Assembly: GCA_964506325.1 (NCBI GenBank)
Contig: CAZDLO010000009.1
Location: 8,058-72,057 of the forward strand
Direction: 5' to 3'
DNA from: CAINVV01 sp964506325
GTDB lineage: Bacteria; Bacteroidota; Bacteroidia; Bacteroidales; Prolixibacteraceae
Length of the DNA stretch: 64,000 nt
Of the stretch, positions 18,274 to 27,430 are shown one piece after another. The notes under the pieces are model-generated. The model did no database searches. It saw only the letters and a list, made by a program, of their open reading frames with translations, and was not told the origin of the DNA. A program made the position numbers and the translations under genes. Each line of letters starts with the position of its first letter. Within the stretch, counting starts at the first letter, position 1.

Positions 18274-20634
18274 ATGTACAAAACAGTTCTTACGGGAATC
18301 TTCCTGTTTCTATTATTCCTTCCTTCAGAGGCAGCATCCAAAAAATCCCTGGTCCGGCTAAATGTCGACTGGCCAAAGTTTATGGCGCAGCACGATATGC
18401 TCTGGGACAGGCTTCCGGAAGATTATTTCGCCGGAGCATTTGTGGGCAATGGTTTGCTGGGGACAATCGTTTTCAAGGATGATGCAGAGCCGAATACCTT
18501 GCGCTTCGAGATTGGCAGAACGGACGTGTACGATCACCGGACCAAAACAGCCAGTGCTTACGAGACCTCCAGGTTACCTATTGGCCAGCTCTTGCTGACT
18601 CCCGTCGGGGAAATTACAGCTGTTCATCTTCGCAACGACCTATGGAATGCCGAAATAAGGGGAGAACTGACCACCACCGCCGGAACACTTTCATTTCGAT
18701 GCTTTGTGCCTTCCGGCGAGGAACTTATTGTGGTTACGTCAACCACAACCGGTAAGGAAAAAGATGCAAAATTCGCGCTGCGGCCCCAGCTGGCACAAAG
18801 TGCAAGATACATTGCCAAGAGAGCCATGGGACTGGAGTTGAATGTGCCCTACGAGCAAAATCCCTCATTTCGTACCGAAATAATGGAGGGCATTCAAGTG
18901 GTTACGCAACCTTTGCTGATGGGCGACGACTATGCCACTGCCTGGAGTGACACCAACAATCCGGATGGTTCCCGCACCGTTTTGGTGACGGTTGCCAACC
19001 GGTGGGGCAAGTACAGAAGAACTGCCGCCGGTTCTGCCATTGATGCGGTGGAAACTATCAAAGCCGGACAAAAGAAAGCCATGGCAGACATCGAAAGATC
19101 CCATCGCGAATGGTGGCACAACTATTATCCGGCCAGCTTCGCGACTTTCCCCGATGCCCGGCTTGAAAGCTTCTACTGGATCCAAATGTACAAACTGGCC
19201 AGCGCCACCCATCCCGGCAAACCAGTCATTGATCTCCTGGGACCATGGTTCAAGCCTACAGCCTGGCCACTGCTCTGGATGAACCTTAACGTGCAGCTTA
19301 CCTATTACACTTTTGGCCTTACCAATCACCGGGATATGGAAGCGGATTTATTCGGTCTGCTGGAACGACACAAGGAGCAGATGATCGAAAATGTTCCTGA
19401 GGCATTTAGAAACAATTGTGCAGGAATCCGGAATCCGGTGCAATACGATGACCTGAATGCTCCCCTGTTTATATCCGACGACAAAAACAATGACAAAGAG
19501 CTGAATCTGATAGTCCTCCCCTGGCTGATGCAGATGTATTTCCTTCATAACCGGCGTGCCATGGACGATCAGCAACTGCGGGATTCTGTTTATCCCCTTA
19601 TGCGTCGCGCTTTCAATGTCTATATGCGCATCCTCTATAAAGGCGAGGACGGCTTGTACCACATCCCCTATACCTACTCGGATGAATATGGAAATGCCAA
19701 GGAGACCAGCCTGAATATCGCACTGGCCCGTTGGGGATTCAAGACCCTGATTGCCTCCGCCGAACGGCTGAAAATTACCGATCCTTTGGTTCCACGCTGG
19801 AAGGAGATGCTGGCAAATATGCAGGATTATAATATTGGCGAAAATGGTATTATGATCGGTAAAGATGTACCATTTGCCAAGCCACACAGGCATTACAGCC
19901 ATCTCTTCGGCATCTTTCCGTTGTATGACATGAATGTTGGGGACGAACCTGAACGCATCCCATTGATGAAAAAATCAATTCAGCATTTTACTGATCTGGA
20001 TGGAGACAATTGCATCTACAAATTCTCCGGCGCCTCCTCTCTTTGGGCCGCTCTTGGCGATGGCAACAACGCCCTGAAATGGCTCGAAAGATCGTTGGAG
20101 CTGCTTCCAAGATTTGGTGTTCCGCCACAACCGGCAAGAATCCCGACTGCCACCCAAAATACCTTGTACAGCGAACGCGAAAATCCAACTTTTGAGTCGC
20201 CAATTTCAGCTTCAAGAAGTATGCTGGACATGATTTTTCAGGACTGGGGCGGAACGATCAGAATCTTTCCTGCTATGCCCTCAACCTGGAAAGATGCCGC
20301 CTTTCACAACCTTCTTGCCGAAGGGGCTTTCCTGGTAAGTGCCGTCAGGAAAGGGGGAAGGACTGAGTTTATCCGCGTTAAAAGCCTGGCCGGTGAACCT
20401 TGCCGGATTAAATCGGATTTGGCCGGAGAGATAAAACTAGCAGGGTCAAAAACAGCAAAAATGCGCAGCAAAAATGGCCTGATTGAATTAGATCTGGAAA
20501 AAGGAGAAGAGATAGTCCTCTATTCAGGAAAAAAGCCGAAATCCTTTGTTGTGTCGGCCTTGCCAATGAATCCGGAGAAAATGAATAGCTGGGGTCAACG
20601 AACAAATATCAATCCGATAAAACCACACCCATGA
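18274..20634 (+). CDS. GH95-like (DUF5703-type) secreted hydrolase
   Basis: A 786-residue exported protein related in layout to GH95. The ATG at 18274 was chosen; an in-frame TTG two codons upstream (18268) is less likely. After a signal peptide (FLPSEA) come VDWPKFMAQHDMLWDRLP and GAFVGNGLLGTIVF, the entry block of DUF5703-type proteins, then a beta-sandwich, HREWWHNYYPAS linker, and a helical barrel with WIQMYKLAS, WPLLWMNLNVQLTYY and FSGASSLWAALGDGNNALKW. The DGNFGG box of true GH95 enzymes is replaced by DGDNCIYKFSGAS, so the catalytic Asp position may be kept in a changed context. The stop overlaps the next gene by four bases. Glycoside hydrolysis is likely; the sugar is unknown. Confidence 0.75.
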   Translation: MYKTVLTGIFLFLLFLPSEAASKKSLVRLNVDWPKFMAQHDMLWDRLPEDYFAGAFVGNGLLGTIVFKDDAEPNTLRFEIGRTDVYDHRTKTASAYETSRLPIGQLLLTPVGEITAVHLRNDLWNAEIRGELTTTAGTLSFRCFVPSGEELIVVTSTTTGKEKDAKFALRPQLAQSARYIAKRAMGLELNVPYEQNPSFRTEIMEGIQVVTQPLLMGDDYATAWSDTNNPDGSRTVLVTVANRWGKYRRTAAGSAIDAVETIKAGQKKAMADIERSHREWWHNYYPASFATFPDARLESFYWIQMYKLASATHPGKPVIDLLGPWFKPTAWPLLWMNLNVQLTYYTFGLTNHRDMEADLFGLLERHKEQMIENVPEAFRNNCAGIRNPVQYDDLNAPLFISDDKNNDKELNLIVLPWLMQMYFLHNRRAMDDQQLRDSVYPLMRRAFNVYMRILYKGEDGLYHIPYTYSDEYGNAKETSLNIALARWGFKTLIASAERLKITDPLVPRWKEMLANMQDYNIGENGIMIGKDVPFAKPHRHYSHLFGIFPLYDMNVGDEPERIPLMKKSIQHFTDLDGDNCIYKFSGASSLWAALGDGNNALKWLERSLELLPRFGVPPQPARIPTATQNTLYSERENPTFESPISASRSMLDMIFQDWGGTIRIFPAMPSTWKDAAFHNLLAEGAFLVSAVRKGGRTEFIRVKSLAGEPCRIKSDLAGEIKLAGSKTAKMRSKNGLIELDLEKGEEIVLYSGKKPKSFVVSALPMNPEKMNSWGQRTNINPIKPHP

Positions 20635-21392
20635 GGAACCACCGGAACCATACACTGCTACTTATTGCATTGATATTGTTGTCAGGAATTATTTCCTCAA
20701 AAGCGCAGGATCCCGATTCCAGGAAAGGCAACCTGCTCTATGATAATCCATTTTCGGCAAATCAGGAGGTATCTGACTGGATCATGGAAGGCCCTGGAAA
20801 CATCGAATTCAAAGAAGGCTGGATGGAGATGTATTCGCAGGATGAAAAATTTCACCATGTCTTATGGTGCCCGAAAGATTTCCCGGCCAGCTTTATTGCC
20901 GAATGGGAGGCACAGGACCTGGAGACTGATGCCGGACTGTGTATCCTATTTTTCGCTGCCAAAGGAAAAAATGGTAAGGATATCTTCAACCCTTCCTTCC
21001 CAAAAAGGGATGGTACTTTCAATGACTATACCAAAAGCAAATACCTTAATTGCTATCACATCTCCTATTATGCCAACGGCAGGGATGAACCGGGCAGGGA
21101 AATCTCCCATCTCCGGAAAAACAGCGGGTTTCACCTGGCTCAGGAAAAAGTACCCGGCATCCCGGTTAAATCAACAGCAGTCCATCATCTGACATTAGTA
21201 AAGGATGGCGCCAGCATCATCATGTATGTTGATGAGCGAAAGATCATCGACTGGACAGATGACGGAAAAGAATTCGGGCCGGTATTGCAGGAAGGGAAAA
21301 TCGGCTTCAGGCAAATGAAGTGGACCAGGTTCCGTTACCGGAATTTTAAAGTGTGGGAAATTATCCATCAACAAGAACAGAAACCTCAATGA
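20631..21392 (+). CDS. DUF1961 (YesU-like) lectin-fold secreted protein
   Basis: A 253-residue exported protein with a signal peptide ending SSKA. It matches the DUF1961 family, of which Bacillus subtilis YesU from the rhamnogalacturonan-use region is the known structural example with a concanavalin-like beta-jelly roll. Visible blocks are NLLYDNPF, DWIMEGPG, HHVLWCPKDFPASF, the central YLNCYHISYYANGRDEPG segment and IGFRQMKWTRFRYRNF at the C-terminus. Activity is unproven for most members; lyase, sugar binding or isomerase-like roles are all open. Both ends overlap neighbours by four bases (20631-20634 and 21389-21392), so it is translated as the middle gene of a tightly coupled trio with GH95-like and toroid proteins. 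Confidence 0.75.
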   Translation: MRNHRNHTLLLIALILLSGIISSKAQDPDSRKGNLLYDNPFSANQEVSDWIMEGPGNIEFKEGWMEMYSQDEKFHHVLWCPKDFPASFIAEWEAQDLETDAGLCILFFAAKGKNGKDIFNPSFPKRDGTFNDYTKSKYLNCYHISYYANGRDEPGREISHLRKNSGFHLAQEKVPGIPVKSTAVHHLTLVKDGASIIMYVDERKIIDWTDDGKEFGPVLQEGKIGFRQMKWTRFRYRNFKVWEIIHQQEQKPQ

Positions 21393-23050
21393 AAAAATTC
21401 CTCAAATGGAGCCTGATCCCTGCCGGCATTTTGCTGCTGCCCCTGTTGCTGGGGGGAATGCGATTCAATACCTGGCTCCTGGGTGAAGCCAGGTATGATA
21501 ATCCACAGTTAAAAGCCGGGAATATAAAAATTTCTTCAGTTAGGACCATTGCATGGAAGGATCATTCCGCCTATACAGACAGCCTTTACAAACATTGGGC
21601 GAACGAACCCCTGGGGAGCTGGAAGGAGAAGGGAAAGACTGATGTCCCAAGGGCCATTCTAGGAAGGTTATTTTCCCGATTAAACATCTCAGAAGCCAAT
21701 GCCTACCTGGCCGGGCAGAAGCCCCGCGGAAAGGTTGGCTCAAGGTGGCTTTTGAATCCCGAAGGCGATTATGATTTTACGCTGACTCCCCTGACGGCCA
21801 TCCTCTATATTTTCGGGGATAAACCGGATCTTCTCTGGCCGGAAACAAAAAAACACCTTGTAGAGGTTTTGCTAACGGCACAGGGTGGGGATTTTACCGA
21901 TGCCGTACCGGCAACCCTGGGAAGAATCAAAGAGACGGAAAACCACCTGCTGATGACCGAGGGTTCAAGATACCTGAAGAATCAATATCTCCGGAATCAT
22001 GGCAATAGGTCGAATGAGTACAACAATGAAATGAACGGCATGGAAAACCACGTTCTTGACTTGCTGCACGAAATTACCGCCATCGGCCTTTATGAGTTCA
22101 ACTCGGTTCCCTACCTGGGATATACCATCGCGGCCATCCTCAACCTGGAGGCTTTTGGATCCGTAAAAGTGCGCCTGGCCGCCCGTGAATCACTGGATTA
22201 CATGAATTTTTGCTATGCCCTTGGCAGCTACAGGTTCAAATATTATCCTCCATTCCGCAGACGACTGGAAAAGGCCAGAATCACGGCGCTATCCCTCGAC
22301 TACCAGACTGAATTCCTCAAATCATGGCTTAGTTTTCACCCTGAAATCAACTATTTTCAACAGGCCGGTTTCGGAACTCCTCACGGACTGATCGGGGCCT
22401 GCCTCCCTTACCGGCCTTCAGACGAAGTCGTGAACCTGATCTTCAGGAAGGATCCGGGCTATTTTGTGAAGCTTGGCCATGGAGAAAAAGGGTCTCCTGA
22501 GATTTATTCTTCCGGATCCGGTTATCTGCTTAGCGCCGGAGGAGTGAACAGGGGAAAATGGTCGAACATTGTAGCCCGGCCCGTTTGCTTGTTTTTGAAT
22601 GATGATGCAGCTGATTTATCCGAACTCTTTCACATCAGGGGAAAAGGCAGGGATTTCATGAAATGGAACAATACAGGCGTTTACAGGGACTTTGCCTGTT
22701 CCGCCGGACCTGTTTTCGTACCGGCTAAATTCAGTCCGGCCGCTGAAAAAGGACTGTGGAAGGTCTATTCTGTCGGTGACAGCCTCAGTGTGGCAGTTCA
22801 TTCCTCAGCGGGATTTGGCATTATCGCACTGTTCAAAAACAGGATTCCTGCCGAACTTGCTGAAGAACTGCAGCAACTCAACCGGGATGCGGAACTTCTC
22901 AAAACACAGTTCCGGTTCCCGGGTGGCAGTAAAATCGAATATGAGGTCACTGCCCCAAAAAACAGGTGGGTGATCAGGGCAGTCGATGGAATTGAGCAAG
23001 ACAGGGTATTCGACAAATGGCCATTGGTAAGCGGGGATTTCAAAAATTAA
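21389..23050 (+). CDS. Membrane-anchored helical-toroid-type protein, unknown function
   Basis: A 553-residue protein. Start 21389 overlaps the preceding stop by four bases; an upstream in-frame ATG at 21353 is less likely. A single hydrophobic segment (about 6-24) with no obvious cleavage site suggests an uncleaved N-terminal anchor. The body is helical with LTPLTAILYIFG, ETENHLLMTEGSRYL, Glu236 in EFNSVPY, and GSYRFKYYPPFRRR, then a beta-rich last third. The ENH-x(8)-YL and E-F-x-S-x-x-Y blocks recur in the same order at 40119-42077, which also has an N-terminal anchor, and partly at 13873. No named family is recognised. A glycan lyase or hydrolase role is inferred from fold and place in the locus. 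Confidence 0.58.
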   Translation: MKKFLKWSLIPAGILLLPLLLGGMRFNTWLLGEARYDNPQLKAGNIKISSVRTIAWKDHSAYTDSLYKHWANEPLGSWKEKGKTDVPRAILGRLFSRLNISEANAYLAGQKPRGKVGSRWLLNPEGDYDFTLTPLTAILYIFGDKPDLLWPETKKHLVEVLLTAQGGDFTDAVPATLGRIKETENHLLMTEGSRYLKNQYLRNHGNRSNEYNNEMNGMENHVLDLLHEITAIGLYEFNSVPYLGYTIAAILNLEAFGSVKVRLAARESLDYMNFCYALGSYRFKYYPPFRRRLEKARITALSLDYQTEFLKSWLSFHPEINYFQQAGFGTPHGLIGACLPYRPSDEVVNLIFRKDPGYFVKLGHGEKGSPEIYSSGSGYLLSAGGVNRGKWSNIVARPVCLFLNDDAADLSELFHIRGKGRDFMKWNNTGVYRDFACSAGPVFVPAKFSPAAEKGLWKVYSVGDSLSVAVHSSAGFGIIALFKNRIPAELAEELQQLNRDAELLKTQFRFPGGSKIEYEVTAPKNRWVIRAVDGIEQDRVFDKWPLVSGDFKN

Positions 23051-23067
23051 AATTCAAAATCAGACAG

Positions 23068-23637
23068 ATGATTAGAAGGGCAGGATTTGAAGACAGACCG
23101 GTGGTTCTGAAAATTCTCAGGGAATCATTCAGGGATGATCCATACTTGCAATGGTTATCCAAAGACAGCCATCGTAAAAACAGCCTTGATTTGCTGATTG
23201 AATATGCCGTCGACGAAACTTTTGGCAACGGAGAGATCTACCTCAACGACCTCAATAACGCAACGGCTTTGTGGAATTCGGAAAAAAAAGAAAGCTTGTC
23301 CCTTGACTATATACGGAGAAATCTCTCCTTCCTTTTTAAAATGGGTATAAAGGGCACCTTAAGCATCACAGGAAAGGATAAATTTACGCGTGCCCAGTTC
23401 CCTGTGACCGGCTGTTTCTGCCATCTTTATTTAATTGGCGTTTTGCAGGAAGCCCGGGGAAAAGGTTTGGCTACCGAATTAATCAATCCGATGATTGAAA
23501 AAATGGCCCAAAAATCTATTCCTGTATTCCTCGAAACTGCGAATCCCCATAATGTCGGGATTTACAGGAAACTGGGCTTCAGTGTTTTAAAAAGTGTTCA
23601 GCAGGAAGAGATAACGATTTACTTTATGTCAAGGTAA
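23068..23637 (+). CDS. GNAT family N-acetyltransferase
   Basis: Cytoplasmic acyl-CoA-dependent acetyltransferase-type protein of 189 residues, no signal peptide. ATG 23068 is preferred over the frame's earlier codons at 23017, which overlap the upstream gene and add a basic tail with no family match. The acetyl-CoA pyrophosphate-binding loop is seen in VLQEARGKGLATEL, and IYRKLGFSV near the C-terminus is the usual GNAT end. It starts 17 bases after the toroid gene and ends 31 before the next one, so it is likely co-transcribed. It is the only clearly cytoplasmic product in this stretch of exported enzymes. The acceptor is unknown; an amine of a sugar, peptide or polyamine is possible. Confidence 0.85.
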   Translation: MIRRAGFEDRPVVLKILRESFRDDPYLQWLSKDSHRKNSLDLLIEYAVDETFGNGEIYLNDLNNATALWNSEKKESLSLDYIRRNLSFLFKMGIKGTLSITGKDKFTRAQFPVTGCFCHLYLIGVLQEARGKGLATELINPMIEKMAQKSIPVFLETANPHNVGIYRKLGFSVLKSVQQEEITIYFMSR

Positions 23638-23668
23638 AACAGCCCTTCCAACAATTTAACCATCAGCA

Positions 23669-25843
23669 ATGAAGAATTGTATTTACATCCCATTCCTGTT
23701 TCTGCTTGTTTCTTTACCCGCATTTGTATTTTCACAGCCTGACAAAGCTGTTGAATTCATTACCAAATTTGAAAATACCAACCATCCCGAGGTAGCCTAT
23801 TGGTTCCTGACCAATGAGATACTTGAGAATGAAAAATACCTGGACGACCTGGACAACATCATTGAAAACAGCCCATTTGATTTTATCTTCCTGGATTGCC
23901 GCAATGGCCCAAGTTTCAGCAATGTAGAGAAGATGCATCCTGTCCTGGAAAAGATCGTTGCCAGGGCTCACAGCAGAAACATCAAAGTCGGTTACCGAAC
24001 CCAGGTTGAAACCCGGAATCCCTTGCCGGAAAAGGCTGCCGAACGCTTTATCGCTGAAAATGAGATCAGGCTGGACCATGCAGGCAATGGCTCCTGTTCC
24101 CTGGATTCAAAATTTGTCAGATCCCGTTCTTCCTATAAAAAAGAGGTATTCAGGGTTTTTGCTTTCAAAAAGACTGCCAATGGTTTTTACGACCCGGCGA
24201 CCCTCCGGGAAATTACAGACTATGATGCCTCAGTCAGGGATCAGACCTTGAAGGTCAGCATCCGGGCCGGTAAGGCCTTTGGTGGATACTCCGCCTATGT
24301 GATGGGCGGATTCTATTACCGGAACATCAGCAATTTCAGTCAGGAAGCCATAACAGGAACCCTGGATTTTATTGACCATTATGCCGATATACCTTTCGAC
24401 GGAGTGATGCTCGACGAATACGGCAATGCCAAAATTATTCCCCCCTGGCAGCTGCAATTCAAATTCGGCAGTTTCAGGCTGCGCAGCCTTGCCCAGGCGA
24501 TGGTCAGAAACCTGGAATCCCTGACCGGCGAAGATGCTGCACTAACCATGTTCAAAATGCGGTACGCCCCAGCCGGTCAGGATGAAGTAAGGGTAAAAGC
24601 AATAAATACCTACATGGACCTGATGAGGCAGGGACCTATGCATGTTGAGGATGCGATGTACAAAAAGGGGAAAGAGGTGTATGGTCCTAATGCCTTCATT
24701 GCAGCACACAATACATTTCACAATTCGCTTGTCAATGATGAAATCTGGGCGACAGGACTGAAATGGTGGACCATCCCGCGCGAATATGGCTTTACCGATG
24801 AGAACACTCCAACACCTACCCAGATGGGAATTGCCATGTCCTACCCTGCAAAAGCGATGTATAACATGTATTATGACGGCAAGATCAGACGATTTAGCGA
24901 CAAATCCCTGACCAGCCTCCGCTATGGAATCCGAACTTTTTACCATGCTTTCAACGACAGGCAATGGGGCATAGGCCTCGAAATGCCGGAGGCAGCAGAA
25001 GCCCTCAACCCGGTTGAGAAATGCGCCCGGCTGATGAACAGGTTTAATCCATCCCTGCCGGAAATAAAATTACTGGTAATTTTTGGCAATGAAGCACTTC
25101 AGAACTGGTACCCTCACAAATCAGAAAGAGGCCGTTACGATATCAACGATAAGCTGAAAATTGAAGAGAAAGCTCTTAAAATCTGGAACGCCGGATATTT
25201 GAATGCACTTGTTCCAACCGATCTGATTACCAACGGAACACTAACGCTTAATGCAGACAATAAACCGGTATTAAACGGACATACCTTCGATGCGATTGTC
25301 TTTTTATACCCTGAATACTCAAAGGAAACTACCCTGAAATTCCTGGAAAAATATGTAGGCCATGGGGGTAAATTAATGATGGAAGGTACTGCTAAACAAG
25401 ATTTTGAGGGAAACAATATCACTGAAAGAATGAAAATTATTTACTCAAATTCTGTCGCTGCAGAATTTTCTGTCCAAAAAATCCCCAACTTGGGTATCCG
25501 GAAAAATGCTGTCCGGGATGGATGCAAAAATGAGGACGGATCCTTTGTCTTCACCAATATCAGATCGCTCCGGAAGAACAAATCCGTATCATTTGAAATT
25601 TCTGTGAACCGGGATGTCTACGCTGCGGATTATATCGGATTCTCGGCCATTGCCGCTGACCCTCAGCGAGGATTGGAAAAATTTGCCTGTGCCGGATTCA
25701 AAGAGCTAAAAAAGAATGGAATCACAATTTTAAAACTGGCGGTGCCGGCAGACATTTTCATTGAGAAAAACAACAATGAATACCGTGTGGCCATTGCCGA
25801 TCCAAACAAAATCAATAAATTGGTTGTCAATAAATTGAACTAG
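23669..25843 (+). CDS. Secreted TIM-barrel-type putative glycosidase, unknown family
   Basis: A 724-residue exported protein with a signal peptide ending FVFS. The first half alternates strands and helices as in a TIM barrel: AYWFLTNEI, DFIFLDCRNGPSF, VGYRTQVETRNP, and FDGVMLDEYGNA, where Asp249 and Glu250 sit at the end of a predicted strand, as acid residues do in clan A and related glycosidases. About residues 465-565 resemble the GATase-like domain found after barrels in beta-galactosidases (DAIVFLYPEYSKETT, YVGHGGKLMMEG). The C-terminal 150 residues are beta-rich. No CAZy family was recognised. The neighbouring sulfatase starts 24 bases later. A catalytic glycosidase role is inferred; binding-only roles remain possible. 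Confidence 0.6.
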   Translation: MKNCIYIPFLFLLVSLPAFVFSQPDKAVEFITKFENTNHPEVAYWFLTNEILENEKYLDDLDNIIENSPFDFIFLDCRNGPSFSNVEKMHPVLEKIVARAHSRNIKVGYRTQVETRNPLPEKAAERFIAENEIRLDHAGNGSCSLDSKFVRSRSSYKKEVFRVFAFKKTANGFYDPATLREITDYDASVRDQTLKVSIRAGKAFGGYSAYVMGGFYYRNISNFSQEAITGTLDFIDHYADIPFDGVMLDEYGNAKIIPPWQLQFKFGSFRLRSLAQAMVRNLESLTGEDAALTMFKMRYAPAGQDEVRVKAINTYMDLMRQGPMHVEDAMYKKGKEVYGPNAFIAAHNTFHNSLVNDEIWATGLKWWTIPREYGFTDENTPTPTQMGIAMSYPAKAMYNMYYDGKIRRFSDKSLTSLRYGIRTFYHAFNDRQWGIGLEMPEAAEALNPVEKCARLMNRFNPSLPEIKLLVIFGNEALQNWYPHKSERGRYDINDKLKIEEKALKIWNAGYLNALVPTDLITNGTLTLNADNKPVLNGHTFDAIVFLYPEYSKETTLKFLEKYVGHGGKLMMEGTAKQDFEGNNITERMKIIYSNSVAAEFSVQKIPNLGIRKNAVRDGCKNEDGSFVFTNIRSLRKNKSVSFEISVNRDVYAADYIGFSAIAADPQRGLEKFACAGFKELKKNGITILKLAVPADIFIEKNNNEYRVAIADPNKINKLVVNKLN

Positions 25844-25867
25844 CCGATAATTAACAATGTATAATAA

Positions 25868-27400
25868 ATGAAGACTCCAAACACTCTCCTGTTGCTGATG
25901 ATTTCATCACCGCTTCTGGCCTTCAGCCAGGCTAAAAACACTGAGAAACTTCCGAATATCATCTACATCCTGACCGACGACCTGGGATATGGCGATGTCA
26001 CGGCTTACAATCCCAAGGCTAAAACCAGTACTCCCAACCTCGACCGACTGGCGTCGCAAGGCATCCGCTTCACCGATACCCATTCAACCTCCGCGGTATG
26101 TACACCTTCGAGGTATGGTCTCCTGACCGGTCGGTACAGTTGGAGAACCCCCATGAAATCTGGCGTACTGAACGGTTACAGCAAAGCACTGATTGAGAAT
26201 GACAGGACAACTGTCGCTTCCCTGCTCAAAAGCAAAGGCTATGCAACTGGCGTGGTAGGAAAATGGCATCTCGGCCTCAACTGGGTACAAAACAAGGATG
26301 CTGCGACATCTGAACCGAAAAAGCCGGCCGACAAGAATTCTTCCGCCATAGAAATCATTGATCCGGCCACGCTGGATTTCTCTGCTCCGCCAACAGACGG
26401 TCCGCTTAACCACGGGTTTGATTATTCATTCATACTGCCTGCTTCTCTGGATATGCCCCCCTATTGCTACCTCGAAAATGACAGGCTCTCTTCCCCAATG
26501 TCGGAAAAAACGCCCGGCAATAACCCGGCCAACGGAACCTCCGGCGCTTTCTGGCGACCGGGATTAATGGCAAAAGATTTTGAATTTGAGCAGGTTACAC
26601 CAACATTCACCAACAAGGCGATCTCATTCATCAGGAAACAATCGGCCACCAAAAAACCATTTTTTCTCTACCTTCCATTTCCATCCCCACATACTCCGTG
26701 GCTCCCTTCCAAAGAATTCAGGGGAAGTTCACAGGCAGGAGAATATGGCGATTTCGTGAACATGGTGGATGCGGAAGTGGGCAAGCTAATGCTGGCCATA
26801 AAGGATTTGGGAATCGAGGACAACACCTTGATTTTCTTTACCAGTGACAATGGTCCGTTCTGGCATACGGAATTTATCGACAGGTTCAGCCATCATTCAG
26901 CCTATATCTTCCGTGGCATGAAAGCTGATGCCTTCGAAGGAGGACACAGGATTCCGTTTATCGCCAGGTGGCCTCAGACAATCAAGGCCGGCAGCGTGTG
27001 TGATGAGCCTGTTAATTTAACCGGTTTGATGGCTACCGTTTCAGAGATAACAAAGAGGAAGCTTGCCGACAATGAAGGCGAGGACAGTTTCAGCATTCTG
27101 CCCCTGCTACGTGGAAACAACAAGGATTATGTCGGGCCTGAAGCGTTGATCCAGCACTCTGCAAGGGGCGTTTTCGTAGTCAGGAAAGGAGACTGGAAGC
27201 TGATCCTGGGACTGGGTTCAGGCGGCTTTTCCAAACCCGAAGTTGTCCAGCCAAAACCCGGTGAGCCAACCGGGCAGCTGTACAATCTCAGGGAAGATAT
27301 CGCCGAGACCAAAAACCTGTGGACCGGGAATCCCGGGAAAGTAAAGGAACTGAGCGATATTCTCAAAAAATACCAGGAAACCGGCAGGAGCCGGTATTAA
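25868..27400 (+). CDS. S1 family sulfatase
   Basis: Exported formylglycine-dependent sulfatase, 510 residues, with a signal peptide ending LAFS. The N-terminal metal site is [19 protein letters not shown] is at residues 78-82 with Cys78 the residue to be converted; [31 protein letters not shown] and [11 protein letters not shown] follow in the expected order. It resembles arylsulfatase-A-like members that act on mono- or oligosaccharides. It is preceded by the TIM-barrel protein (24-base gap) and followed by GH92 (30-base gap), which suggests that desulfation clears the way for exo-mannosidase action. Substrate regiochemistry cannot be assigned from sequence alone. Confidence 0.93.
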   Translation: MKTPNTLLLLMISSPLLAFSQAKNTEKLPNIIYILTDDLGYGDVTAYNPKAKTSTPNLDRLASQGIRFTDTHSTSAVCTPSRYGLLTGRYSWRTPMKSGVLNGYSKALIENDRTTVASLLKSKGYATGVVGKWHLGLNWVQNKDAATSEPKKPADKNSSAIEIIDPATLDFSAPPTDGPLNHGFDYSFILPASLDMPPYCYLENDRLSSPMSEKTPGNNPANGTSGAFWRPGLMAKDFEFEQVTPTFTNKAISFIRKQSATKKPFFLYLPFPSPHTPWLPSKEFRGSSQAGEYGDFVNMVDAEVGKLMLAIKDLGIEDNTLIFFTSDNGPFWHTEFIDRFSHHSAYIFRGMKADAFEGGHRIPFIARWPQTIKAGSVCDEPVNLTGLMATVSEITKRKLADNEGEDSFSILPLLRGNNKDYVGPEALIQHSARGVFVVRKGDWKLILGLGSGGFSKPEVVQPKPGEPTGQLYNLREDIAETKNLWTGNPGKVKELSDILKKYQETGRSRY

Positions 27401-27430
27401 GAAGCATTAAATTATTGTAATAATCAGTAT

